Shown here one piece after another: positions 27,186 through 35,177 of a stretch of 64,000 bases of DNA. Made by a program: the position numbers and the translations under genes. Every line of letters starts with the position of its first letter. Within the stretch, counting starts at the first letter, position 1. Location of the stretch: NCBI RefSeq assembly GCF_000225505.1, contig NZ_BACI01000097.1, forward strand, positions 290,432 through 354,431. Reading direction: 5' to 3'. Source of the stretch: Gordonia alkanivorans NBRC 16433 (GTDB taxonomy: Bacteria > Actinomycetota > Actinomycetes > Mycobacteriales > Mycobacteriaceae). The notes beneath the pieces were generated by a model, which was not told the DNA's origin, did no database searches, and saw only the letters and a list, made by a program, of their open reading frames with translations.

Positions 27186-29236
27186 TCTGCACGAGGAGTT
27201 CGGACGGGCCCGGCGATCGCCGCGCGCATGCGCTGCACCGATGCGATGAGTCGTCGGGCCTGCCGGGCCGGCGAGTCGTCGGCGGGCTCGGTTGCCTGAA
27301 AGGTGTACTCGACCTCCACGTCCCTGGTCGACTTCGCGATCCTCGACGGCACACCGCCGTGTTCGATCGCCGACACCGTCGCGTCGGCGGCTCCCCGGAG
27401 CTCCTCGACGAGGTCCTGCTCGATCCCCGGATCGACCCGGTCGCCGTTCCCGGTGTCCTCCGACCGCGTCAGGCCGGTCGCCGACCACGCGAGTCCTCTT
27501 GCCTCACGTGTCGTCTCGTAAAGATGCGGCCGCAGACGGCGCAACGTCGATCGATGGAATCGGCTGAGCGAGAACACTGCCGAGGTCGCGGCGTCGAGCA
27601 TCGCGGCTTCGGCCCCGTCGAGCACTCGGACGGCGGCAAGGGCCGCGTCGGAGTCGGGCTCCCCCGGCCTGTTCTCGCCTCTGCGAAGGGCAACCGAGGC
27701 CATGTTGACCAGGGCGTCGAAATACGCCCGCAGCTTGGTGTCGAGGACGGGTGAGGTCGGCGTACTCAGAATGAGAAAGGCCGCGGCCGCGCCGACGAGG
27801 GCACCGCACAGGGTCTCCTCGATGCGCCACTCGAGGACGTGGCGGTCCAGGACACCGAGCAGGTCGTAGCTGTTGGTGAGGACGATCGTGATGAACAGGA
27901 TCGTCCAGGTGTAGGAGATCGCGCCGAGGTAGAAGGCGAAAAAGACCGCGCAGACCACGATCACGTACTGCACCGCGGGGTGTTCGCCGATGATCAGCAC
28001 GGCGGCGACACCGATCACCAGCCCGACCACCGTGCCCTGCACCCGTTTGACGGCCTTGGTGAGAATGGCTCCGCGCGTGGCCATCCCGTTGAAGACCATG
28101 AAGGCGCTGAGCACCGCCCAGTACCAGCGGCTCGCCGAGATGAGCTCGCCGACGGCGAGGGCCACCGAGCAGGCGACCACGACCTGGAGCGCGAATCGGG
28201 TGGTGTCGGGCCTCGGTGTCGTCTTTGCCGGCGTCGACGTCTTGCCGGTGGATGTCGCCTCCGTGGATGTCGCCGGCGTGGTCGGCTTCTGGCGCCCGAC
28301 GGCGATCGCGCGCAGATCGGCTGTCGCCCCCACGACGATGCGCAACGTCTCGATGATCTGACCCGTTCCGACGAGCGCCGGGGCGGCGTCGCCCGACGAC
28401 CTCAGCGCACCACGGACCTGCGACACCGACTGGGCGACGGCGGGATCCGCTCGGTGCTCGACCACCCGGAAGGCTGCCTGTTCACAGGACAGATGGAGCA
28501 TGGAGACCCGTCGTGACAGGGTCGTGTCATCCACATCCGAGTAGTGTGCCGCATCGTAGTTCTCCTGCCATCCGGCAACCGCACTCGTCGCCGCCGACAG
28601 CCGGGTCACCGCCGCCGCCACCCGCTGCGGCCCCGCCGCCGGTTCGCTCGCGACCCGGAGCAGATCGTCGGCGCAGACCTCCACGCTCCGCAGGAGGCGC
28701 ACCAGTTCCCCACCCGGCCGGTCCGGGACCAGCACCAGTCGCACGAAGAGTGCGCTCGCCACGGCGATGACGACGAGGCCGCACAGCACCGGCAACGTGT
28801 GCAGGTCGGCCCCCATCACCACCGCGAAGAAGAACGCGAAGAACCCGAAGAACCCGAGCGCACTCCCCCGCGGCCCGTACCGCGTCGTCCAGGCGGCGAG
28901 ACCGGCGATCGCCACGAAGGCGACCGCCCGCGCGACCGGCCACGGATGTAGGAGGCAGGCGAGGAGTGCCGCCGCGAAGCCGGGGACGAGTAGCGCTACG
29001 GTCGTGAGGATCCGAGCCCGCGCGGTCGTGTCCTTGACCGCACCGACCGTCGCCCACAGCGAGAGGAAGCCGGCCGAGAGCTCGGCCGCGACCGGGATGC
29101 TCACCACCGATCGGATCGCGAGAACCACCAGGGCACCGATGGCCATCGCCGACGCGCCGCGCGCGGCTTTGCGCAACCTCGCCGCACCAGGGTCGTGCGT
29201 CGTCAGCAGTGCGGTCAGTGCGAAGGGCGGTGCCAT
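27164..29236 (-). CDS. FUSC-family membrane transporter
   Basis: This 690-residue protein has two blocks of membrane helices (about residues 30-165 and 345-470) separated by a cytoplasmic region with a Thr/Ala/Pro-rich linker (TPATSTEATSTGKTS). This duplicated layout is typical of the fusaric acid/aromatic acid exporter (FUSC, YccS/AaeB) superfamily. ATG 29236 is chosen because sequence before it is basic and atypical. Substrate unknown; it lies 112 bases downstream of the TetR gene on the same strand. Confidence 0.8.
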   Translation of the reverse strand: MAPPFALTALLTTHDPGAARLRKAARGASAMAIGALVVLAIRSVVSIPVAAELSAGFLSLWATVGAVKDTTARARILTTVALLVPGFAAALLACLLHPWPVARAVAFVAIAGLAAWTTRYGPRGSALGFFGFFAFFFAVVMGADLHTLPVLCGLVVIAVASALFVRLVLVPDRPGGELVRLLRSVEVCADDLLRVASEPAAGPQRVAAAVTRLSAATSAVAGWQENYDAAHYSDVDDTTLSRRVSMLHLSCEQAAFRVVEHRADPAVAQSVSQVRGALRSSGDAAPALVGTGQIIETLRIVVGATADLRAIAVGRQKPTTPATSTEATSTGKTSTPAKTTPRPDTTRFALQVVVACSVALAVGELISASRWYWAVLSAFMVFNGMATRGAILTKAVKRVQGTVVGLVIGVAAVLIIGEHPAVQYVIVVCAVFFAFYLGAISYTWTILFITIVLTNSYDLLGVLDRHVLEWRIEETLCGALVGAAAAFLILSTPTSPVLDTKLRAYFDALVNMASVALRRGENRPGEPDSDAALAAVRVLDGAEAAMLDAATSAVFSLSRFHRSTLRRLRPHLYETTREARGLAWSATGLTRSEDTGNGDRVDPGIEQDLVEELRGAADATVSAIEHGGVPSRIAKSTRDVEVEYTFQATEPADDSPARQARRLIASVQRMRAAIAGPVRTPRADEQLAGE

Positions 29237-29348
29237 GGGAGGAATCTTCTCATCGTCGCGTCGGACCGCAGGATGGCGGCGACGCATGTTCGTGCCACCG
29301 ACGGCGGGGTGCACGCGCGGCGGGCGTCGGCCTGAACCCGTCTGCTCG

Positions 29349-29993
29349 TCAGTCGGTCTCGTCGACCCCGAACGACACCGCGAGCTGCTCGCACCAGGTG
29401 TCGACGACCTGCGCTCGTCGCGCCGAGTCGTCGGTCAGGGTGTCGGCCAGGCCGAGCCCCCGCGCGAAGTCGAGCGTCGCCTGCACGAGACGATGCCCCT
29501 TCTCGTCGGCCGGCGAGACCCCCATCGCCGCCATCGTGCGCTGATGGGCTGCGCGGGCGAACTTCGCCTCCAGCGGCAGGATCAAGGTGCGCAGAGCGGG
29601 ATCGGAGGCCGCGGCCGCCCACACCTGCAGGGCCGCCTTGAATTCCGTTCCGGTGTAGACGTCGACCACGCGTTGAACGGCTGCCAGCACTCGTGCAGGG
29701 GTGATCGGCTCGCCCGGCGCGGCCGACGTCCCGAACCTGCTGTCCGCCGCCGTCGTCAGGTCGTCGAAGACCTGCTCGAGTGCAGCGGTGATGAGCGACT
29801 CCCGCGTCGGGAAGTGGTGCTGCGCAGCGCCTCGCGAAACGCCGGCGCGTTCGGCGACCGCGGCGACGGTGGCCGCCGCCCAACCATCCGCCGCGAGTGC
29901 GTCGATCGTCGCCCGCAGCAGGCGCTCACGCGTCAGGCGTGAGCGTTCCTGCTGCGGTTCACGACGATTCGACGACACACGCGTGGACACCAT
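29349..29993 (-). CDS. TetR-family regulator of the acyl-CoA dehydrogenase operon
   Basis: This 214-residue TetR protein has the helix-turn-helix AATVAAVAERAGVSRGAAQHHF (about residues 38-62) and a TetR ligand domain with many Ala-rich helices. It lies ten bases after an acyl-CoA dehydrogenase as the last gene of a four-gene unit. The 18-bp palindrome at 33282-33299, in front of that unit, is the natural candidate for its operator. Confidence 0.82.
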   Translation of the reverse strand: MVSTRVSSNRREPQQERSRLTRERLLRATIDALAADGWAAATVAAVAERAGVSRGAAQHHFPTRESLITAALEQVFDDLTTAADSRFGTSAAPGEPITPARVLAAVQRVVDVYTGTEFKAALQVWAAAASDPALRTLILPLEAKFARAAHQRTMAAMGVSPADEKGHRLVQATLDFARGLGLADTLTDDSARRAQVVDTWCEQLAVSFGVDETD

Positions 29994-30003
29994 CGGTAGT
30001 GCC

Positions 30004-31176
30004 TCAGTACGACTTCGGGAGGCCGAGGCTGGCCTGCGCGACGAAGTTGAGGATCATCTCCCGGCTGACCGGTGCGACGCGGGCGATGCGGACGAGGCTC
30101 AGCATCGGCGCGATGCCGTATTCGGTCGTCAGCCCGTTGCCGCCCATCGAGTGCACGGCCTGATCGACGAGCTTCACCGCGGCCTCGGCGGCGGCGTACT
30201 TCGCCATGTTCGCCGGCTCGGCGGCACCCCAGTCGTCGCCCGCGTCGTACATCGTCGCGGCCTTCTGCATCATGAGTTTGGCCATCTCGAGCTCGATCTT
30301 GCCCTGCGCCAACGGATGGGCGATGGCCTGGTGTGCGCCGATCGGCGTCTTCCACACCGTGCGCTCCTTGACATACGACACGGCCTTGTCGAGCGCGAAC
30401 CGCCCCATGCCGACCGCCGACGCCGCGGCCATGATCCGTTCCGGGTTCAACCCGGCGAACAGCTGACTGAGTGCCGCGTCCTCGTCGCCGACGAGTGCGT
30501 CGGCCGGCAGCCGGACGTCGTCGAGGAACAGCTGGAACTGCTTCTCCGGGTTCTGCAGTTCCATGTCGATCATGGTGTACGAGAAGTTCTCCGCGTCGGT
30601 CGGCACGATGAACAGCGCCGGCTTCAGCTTGCCGGTCTTCGCGTCTTCGGTGCGCGCCACGATCAGAACTGCCTGAGCCTGGTCGACACCGGAGATGTAG
30701 ACCTTCTGACCGGACAGCAGCCAGTCCGAACCGTCACGGCGGGCCGTGGTGGTGATGTTGTGCGAGTTCGACCCGGCGTCGGGTTCGGTGATGCCGAACG
30801 CCATCGTGATCGAGCCGTCCGCGAGGCCTGGCAGCCACCGCTGCTTCTGCTCGTCGGTGCCGAAACGTGCGATCACGTTGCCGCAGATGGCCGGCGAGAC
30901 CACCAGCATCAGCAGACCGGTGCCGGAGGCGGCGATCTCCTCCATGACGATCGCGAGCTCGTACATGCCCGCACCGCCGCCGCCGTACTCCTCCGGGAGG
31001 TTGACGCCGATGAAGCCGAGCTTGCCCGCCTCCTGCCAGAGCTCATCGGTCTTGCGTCCCTCGCGGGCGCAATCCCGGAAGTACTCCTGGCCGTACTTCG
31101 CGGCCAGACCGGCGACCGCGGAACGCAGCGCGGCGCGCTCCGGGGTCTCGACGAAGGGGTTCTCCAAGGCTGTCAT
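30004..31176 (-). CDS. acyl-CoA dehydrogenase
   Basis: This 390-residue flavoprotein introduces an alpha-beta double bond into an acyl-CoA. It has AFGITEPDAGSNSHNI (FAD/substrate loop), SGQKVYISG and a C-terminal SMGGNGLTTEYG. ATG 31176 is chosen over an Arg/His-rich upstream extension. It follows a second acyl-CoA dehydrogenase by 47 bases; paired FadE genes can form mixed alpha2beta2 enzymes for steroid side chains, but this pair cannot be assigned to that class by eye. Confidence 0.88.
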   Translation of the reverse strand: MTALENPFVETPERAALRSAVAGLAAKYGQEYFRDCAREGRKTDELWQEAGKLGFIGVNLPEEYGGGGAGMYELAIVMEEIAASGTGLLMLVVSPAICGNVIARFGTDEQKQRWLPGLADGSITMAFGITEPDAGSNSHNITTTARRDGSDWLLSGQKVYISGVDQAQAVLIVARTEDAKTGKLKPALFIVPTDAENFSYTMIDMELQNPEKQFQLFLDDVRLPADALVGDEDAALSQLFAGLNPERIMAAASAVGMGRFALDKAVSYVKERTVWKTPIGAHQAIAHPLAQGKIELEMAKLMMQKAATMYDAGDDWGAAEPANMAKYAAAEAAVKLVDQAVHSMGGNGLTTEYGIAPMLSLVRIARVAPVSREMILNFVAQASLGLPKSY

Positions 31177-31223
31177 CGCGTCTTTTCCTCTGTGTGGGTT
31201 CGGGTTCGGATGGGGGCGTCGAC

Positions 31224-32387
31224 TCAGGCGTGGAAGCCGAGTCGCTTGGCTGCCAGACCGTTGAGAATCTCGGTGGTGCCGCCGCCGATGCCGATGATGC
31301 GCATGTCGCGGTACTGGCGTTCGACCTCGGTGCCGGTCATGTAACCGAGTCCACCGTGCAGCTGAACGGCCTTGTTGGCCACCCATTCTCCGGCCTCGAC
31401 CGCGGTGTTCTTGGCGAAGCACACCTCGGCGATGAGGTCGTCGTGCGAGGTCACCTTCCGCTCCACCACGGCGCGGGTGTAGACGCGGGCGATGTCGATA
31501 CGACGCGCCATCTCGGTCAGGGTGTCCTGGACCGACTGACGCGCGATGATCGGCTTGCCGAAGGTCTCGCGATCACGGGCCCACTGCACGGTGAGGTCGA
31601 GACACCGCTGGGCGCTGGCGTAGGCCTGGACGGCCAGACCCGACCGCTCGGTGACGAAAGCCATGGCGATCTGGGCGAATCCGGAGTTCTCCGGTCCGAC
31701 GAGGTTCTTCACCGGGACGCGTGCGTCGACGAAGGACAGCTCCGCGGTGTCCGAGCAGCGCCAGCCCATCTTGTCGAGTTTGCGGGTGACGGTGAATCCG
31801 GGGGTGTCCTTGTCGATGACGAGGAGGGACACGCCGCCGGCGCCCGGTCCGCCGGTGCGGACGGCCGCCACGACGAAGTCGGCCCGGACGGCCGAGGTGA
31901 TGTAGGTCTTCGAGCCGTTGACGACAAAGAAGTCGCCGTCGCGCTCGGCCTTGGTGGTCAGGTGGCCGACATCGCTGCCACCGCCGGGTTCGGTGATCGC
32001 GAGCGAGCCGATCTTCTCACCGGCGAGAGTCGAGCGGACCCAGCGGTCGATCTGCTCCGGATCGCCGGCGGCGATCAGGTGCGGCAGGGCGATGCCGTGG
32101 GTGAACAGGCCCGCGAAGATACCGCCGGCCGCACCGGCGTAGTGCAGTTCCTCGGCGAGGATCGTCGTGTCGATGACGTCGCCGCCGGAGCCGCCGACCT
32201 CCTCGGGCACCCCGAGGCCGAACAGGCCGAGCCTGGCGGCCTCGAGGTGAAGCGAACGCGGGATCTCGCCGTCGCGCTCCCAGTCGTCCTGGAAGGGCAC
32301 GATGTGCTTCTCGACGAACTTGCGGACCATCGAACGCAGTTCGAGACGTTCCGGCGTGTCCCAGACGTTGGGGCTGGTGATGGGCAC
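31224..32387 (-). CDS. acyl-CoA dehydrogenase
   Basis: This 387-residue FadE-type enzyme has SLAITEPGGGSDVGHL, NGSKTYITS and the C-terminal QLHGGLGYMTGTEVERQYRD with GGGTTEILN. It is the second gene of the unit that starts with the TIGR03084-type protein. The acyl chain is unknown; the N-terminus resembles long-chain or branched-chain FadE proteins of mycobacteria. Confidence 0.88.
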   Translation of the reverse strand: MPITSPNVWDTPERLELRSMVRKFVEKHIVPFQDDWERDGEIPRSLHLEAARLGLFGLGVPEEVGGSGGDVIDTTILAEELHYAGAAGGIFAGLFTHGIALPHLIAAGDPEQIDRWVRSTLAGEKIGSLAITEPGGGSDVGHLTTKAERDGDFFVVNGSKTYITSAVRADFVVAAVRTGGPGAGGVSLLVIDKDTPGFTVTRKLDKMGWRCSDTAELSFVDARVPVKNLVGPENSGFAQIAMAFVTERSGLAVQAYASAQRCLDLTVQWARDRETFGKPIIARQSVQDTLTEMARRIDIARVYTRAVVERKVTSHDDLIAEVCFAKNTAVEAGEWVANKAVQLHGGLGYMTGTEVERQYRDMRIIGIGGGTTEILNGLAAKRLGFHA

Positions 32388-32447
32388 CCGAGGCTCCTTA
32401 GGTGATGTGACCGTGGTGTGGAACGAGTGGAGGGTTCGACGCGGCGT

Positions 32448-33251
32448 TCAGGCGCCGCGCGGCTCGCGGCCGGCGCCCGGAGGCCCGGCGAAACACTGTG
32501 CGATACCGGACCATTCGAGCGCATCCTCGCCGACGAACTCCAGGTCGAGGTCGGCGACGGCACGTCGCTGCGTGACGAGCTGGCAGAAGTCCAGTGCCGA
32601 GCCGCGCACGATGTTCGACGCGTCCTCGGGACCCCAGGTCCACAGCTCACCCGACGGCGAGGTCAGGGCGTAGTGGAACGGTTCGGCCGGCGGGACCTTG
32701 TTGTTGACGATGTAGGCGAAATCGCGTGTGCGCACACCGATGTGTGCGACGTGGCGGATGCGGTCGCTGGGCAGCACCGTCACCCCGAGGGCGTCGGCGA
32801 CGTCGAGACCGTGCGCCCACGTCTCCATCAGCCGCGCGGTCGCCATGGACGCCGCCGACATCGGCGGGCCGAACCACGGGATCTTCACACCCTGGGGCAC
32901 TTCCCGGAGCGCGTCCGCCAGCTTTGCTCGCGCGAGTCGCCAGCCCGCGAGGATCTCCTCGACCGGGGCACCCGCCCCGGCCTCGGCGGCATCGTCGACG
33001 TAGGTCTCGGGGCTGTTCTGCAGAGCCTCGGTCACCAGCTCGGTGAAGCGCTCGGGATCGGTCGCCGCGATGGCGGCGACCTCGTCGGTCCACGCAAGGT
33101 GCGCGATCTGGTGGGCGATGGTCCACCCCGGGGCCGGCGTCGGCGTGGCCCATCCCGCGTCGTCGAGGTCGGCGACCAGCGCATCGAGCTGGTCGGACTC
33201 GGCTTCGAGGTCTGCCACGACGCCGTACACGGCCGCTGCTCGATCGGTCAT
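32448..33251 (-). CDS. TIGR03084-type metal-binding protein (DinB/MDMPI fold)
   Basis: This 267-residue protein belongs to the actinobacterial TIGR03084 group of mycothiol-dependent maleylpyruvate isomerase-like proteins. The N-terminal DinB-like bundle has [20 protein letters not shown], with two His residues as likely metal ligands, and a further His in [15 protein letters not shown] 33251 follows the palindromic promoter by about 30 bases. Genes of this group often stand beside acyl-CoA dehydrogenases, and here it leads that operon. Reaction unknown. Confidence 0.78.
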   Translation of the reverse strand: MTDRAAAVYGVVADLEAESDQLDALVADLDDAGWATPTPAPGWTIAHQIAHLAWTDEVAAIAATDPERFTELVTEALQNSPETYVDDAAEAGAGAPVEEILAGWRLARAKLADALREVPQGVKIPWFGPPMSAASMATARLMETWAHGLDVADALGVTVLPSDRIRHVAHIGVRTRDFAYIVNNKVPPAEPFHYALTSPSGELWTWGPEDASNIVRGSALDFCQLVTQRRAVADLDLEFVGEDALEWSGIAQCFAGPPGAGREPRGA

Positions 33252-33281
33252 GCGCCATAGCGTCACACAGGACCGTAGAAG

Positions 33282-33299
33282 AATCAAGCGCGCTTGATT
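33282..33299. promoter_or_regulatory. 18-bp perfect palindrome, candidate TetR operator
   Basis: AATCAAGCGCGCTTGATT is a perfect palindrome 30 bases before the TIGR03084-type gene. It resembles the KstR2 half-site CAAG/CTTG but with a four-base instead of a two-base centre, so it is not a KstR2 box. The operon carries its own TetR gene at its end, which makes autoregulation likely. Confidence 0.7.
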
Positions 33300-33322
33300 G
33301 TTTCTTTGGCGACGCACAGTGA

Positions 33323-33418
33323 ACCGCCCCTGCGATCAACCCTCAAAAGCGAGTCCGCCGACGATATGTCGGCGACTCCGCTACCGGGGGCAGATCCCAG
33401 GGGCGGTCATCAGGGTTG
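33323..33418. repeat. nested inverted repeats with pseudoknot-type order
   Basis: Three pairings interlock. ACCGCCCCTG (33323-33332) pairs with CAGGGGCGGT (33398-33407). CAACCCT (33337-33343) pairs with AGGGTTG (33412-33418). An inner hairpin, GAGTC-c-GCCGAC with GTCGGC-GACTC, spans 33351-33378. The first two pairs are in the order A-B-A'-B'. The element lies in a promoter gap downstream of the PaaI-like gene stop, so it may also terminate that transcript. Confidence 0.6.
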
Positions 33419-33442
33419 GTTATCGGAGCGGAGCAACCGCCG

Positions 33443-34384
33443 TCAGTGGTAGTGAACGTCCAGCGTGGCGCGGCTCAGCAGGACATCGTCGTATGAGGTC
33501 ATGGTCGCCTCGAAGGAGGAGATCCGACGCCCGGTCTTGATCGGCGTCACCGCGACGGTGACCTCGCTGCCGTCGACCGCCGGCGATCGGTAGAAGCCGA
33601 TCGCCATGTCACCGATCGAGTACTCCTGCCCTGCCCCGGCGTGCAGGTGCCCGGCGAAGGACCCCGCCTGGCCGACGATCGTCGCGATGACGCCGCCGTG
33701 CATGGTGCCGAACATGTTGCCCATCCAGGGGTCGGTGGCGCTGCGGAACCGAATACCGGCGTCGCACTCGATGGCCCCGTCGAGCACCTCGACCGTGCCG
33801 TTGAGCATCTCGACCAGCGGTCCGGGGTCCCGCTGCTTGGTGGCGATCTCCTCGACCACCGCCCGCCCGGTCAGATCCGCGGGGATGGCGGCCGGGAGCG
33901 TCACGCCGTGGTCGTCGTCGCAGCTGGGCATCGCCATCCCGATCTCGGCGGACGGAGTCTGACCCGTCAGGGCGCGCCCGACGCGAACATTGCGGGCGGT
34001 GCCCACACAACACAGTTGCCCTGCCCCGGAGCGGATCTCGACGTATGTCGAGCCCCAGCCGTCGTCGTGCATCACCACCTCGGCACGCGCCGCGAGCAGG
34101 TCACCGATGTTCGCGCGACCGTGCGTCGACAACGACAACCGCGCCTGCAGCGTGGCGGCCGCCGGGTCGTCGTGGGTGCGATGGAACGGGATGCCTCCGC
34201 AGTGATCGAACAGAACGGCGAGCGCGGGCAGCTCGATCAGGCCGCGATGGTCGGCGAACTGCGAGCAGAGCAACTGAGCGGCGCGCACGCCCTTGCCCTC
34301 GACGGCGAGGTCGCCGAGATGGAAGGCGGACAGCGGGTCGTGTGGCCCCGGGTTCGATGACTCGGCGTGATGCGGATCGCTCAT
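33443..34384 (-). CDS. double hotdog-fold acyl-CoA thioesterase (PaaI-like)
   Basis: This 313-residue protein contains two hotdog-like halves. The second, around residues 195-310, has the PaaI pattern GNMFGTMHGGVIATIVGQAG with DMAIGFYRSP. The first half is more diverged (FDHCGGIPFHRTH). Such enzymes hydrolyse acyl-CoA thioesters. It is divergent from the small secreted protein and is likely monocistronic. Confidence 0.75.
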   Translation of the reverse strand: MSDPHHAESSNPGPHDPLSAFHLGDLAVEGKGVRAAQLLCSQFADHRGLIELPALAVLFDHCGGIPFHRTHDDPAAATLQARLSLSTHGRANIGDLLAARAEVVMHDDGWGSTYVEIRSGAGQLCCVGTARNVRVGRALTGQTPSAEIGMAMPSCDDDHGVTLPAAIPADLTGRAVVEEIATKQRDPGPLVEMLNGTVEVLDGAIECDAGIRFRSATDPWMGNMFGTMHGGVIATIVGQAGSFAGHLHAGAGQEYSIGDMAIGFYRSPAVDGSEVTVAVTPIKTGRRISSFEATMTSYDDVLLSRATLDVHYH

Positions 34385-34439
34385 ACGTCTTCTGTATCAG
34401 CAGAATGCCGCCGACCTCACCTTGAGGAGTCCAACATCA

Positions 34440-34481
34440 CTCCCGTACGCTGTAGATTCGAAGTGTCCAAAGTGACGGGAG
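34440..34481 (+). promoter_or_regulatory. leader inverted repeat that covers a Shine-Dalgarno site
   Basis: CTCCCGT at 34440-34446 is complementary to ACGGGAG at 34475-34481, and the latter contains the GGGAG ribosome-binding site of the gene starting at 34488. If both arms are in the transcript, the site could be sequestered. A candidate -10 (TAGATT, 34453-34458) lies between the arms, so this depends on the true transcription start. Confidence 0.35.
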
Positions 34482-34487
34482 ATACAC

Positions 34488-34949
34488 ATGGGACGCAAGA
34501 CCATTGCTGGACTCGGAGCCGTTGCGGCATTCGGTGCGATGACGCTGGGCGCTGCGACCGCGCAGGCCGCCCCGGGTGAGCAGGCGCTGAGCGTTGAACA
34601 GGTCCCGAACACGGGCATCACCGTCGGCTCGAACGGCGTCAGCGGAGGCTTCCTCGCCTCGATCCTCGCATCCGCGACCGAACCGGGTGTTACCCAGGTC
34701 GCACTGAACACGACGCCGACCGAGGCCTGCGCAACCAACCTCAAGGACGCACGCGTCGGCATCAGCTGGACCAACAAGTCCACCGGCCAGTCCGGCAGCG
34801 ACGTCTTCGATGCCTGCAGCGACGCACGCCCGTCGGACGGCGTGGCCCTCGCGACCGGTGCCGGCTCGATCGAGTTCACCACGACGATCATCGGCAAGAA
34901 CGACCGCACGTTCACCGTCGTGCCCGGTAGCGGCTCGTTCAAGCGCTAG
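34488..34949 (+). CDS. small secreted protein of unknown function
   Basis: This 153-residue protein has a clear signal peptide (GLGAVAAFGAMTLGAATAQA, cut after residue 27) and a mature domain of about 126 residues with two Cys residues, in TEACATN and FDACSDA, likely to form a disulfide. The mature part is rich in Thr, Ser and Gly and predicted beta. No family is recognised. A strong terminator follows, so it is monocistronic. Confidence 0.75.
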   Translation: MGRKTIAGLGAVAAFGAMTLGAATAQAAPGEQALSVEQVPNTGITVGSNGVSGGFLASILASATEPGVTQVALNTTPTEACATNLKDARVGISWTNKSTGQSGSDVFDACSDARPSDGVALATGAGSIEFTTTIIGKNDRTFTVVPGSGSFKR

Positions 34950-34969
34950 CGGCAGACAGCAACACCCGT

Positions 34970-35001
34970 TCGGTCGGGGACGCTTCGGCGTCCCCGACCG
35001 A
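34970..35001 (+). terminator. intrinsic terminator after the small secreted protein
   Basis: A perfect 13-base stem (34970-34982 with 34989-35001) around CTTCGG is followed by GTTGTTTCC. It lies 20 bases after the stop codon. Confidence 0.88.
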
Positions 35002-35033
35002 GTTGTTTCCGGGAACCCCGGCCGTGGTGCAAC

Positions 35034-35112
35034 GTCTCCGCCTGTCATGCCCAGGCGTCTCGGACTGTCATGCCCAGGCGTCTCCGACGGCCACACCCAG
35101 GCGTCTCCGACG
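35034..35112 (+). repeat. 23-bp tandem repeat, three to four units
   Basis: GTCTC recurs at 35034, 35057, 35080 and 35103, an exact 23-base period. The units read approximately GTCTCsGmcTGTCATGCCCAGGC, the last two diverging in the middle (GGCCACACCCAGGC). It sits between the terminator and the fadD-type operon promoter and might be length-variable. Confidence 0.8.
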
Positions 35113-35152
35113 CGGCGCAGTAGACAATATTTCAGATCTGTACACGCACCTG

Positions 35153-35166
35153 GTGAACACGTTCTA
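35153..35166. promoter_or_regulatory. KstR-like box upstream of the acyl-CoA ligase operon
   Basis: GTGAACACGTTCTA matches TnnAACnnGTTnnA at every fixed position but the first. It ends 11 bases before the start codon, so a bound repressor would cover the likely transcription start. This suggests the downstream four-gene operon belongs to the steroid regulon. Confidence 0.68.
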
Positions 35167-35177
35167 GATTTGGCCGC

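Noticed and set aside
33282..33299. Palindrome considered as a KstR2 box
   Set aside because: KstR2 sites have a two-base centre between CAAG and CTTG; here it is four.
35034..35112. Tandem repeat considered as a CRISPR array
   Set aside because: The 23-base unit repeats directly with no spacers, and no cas gene is near.
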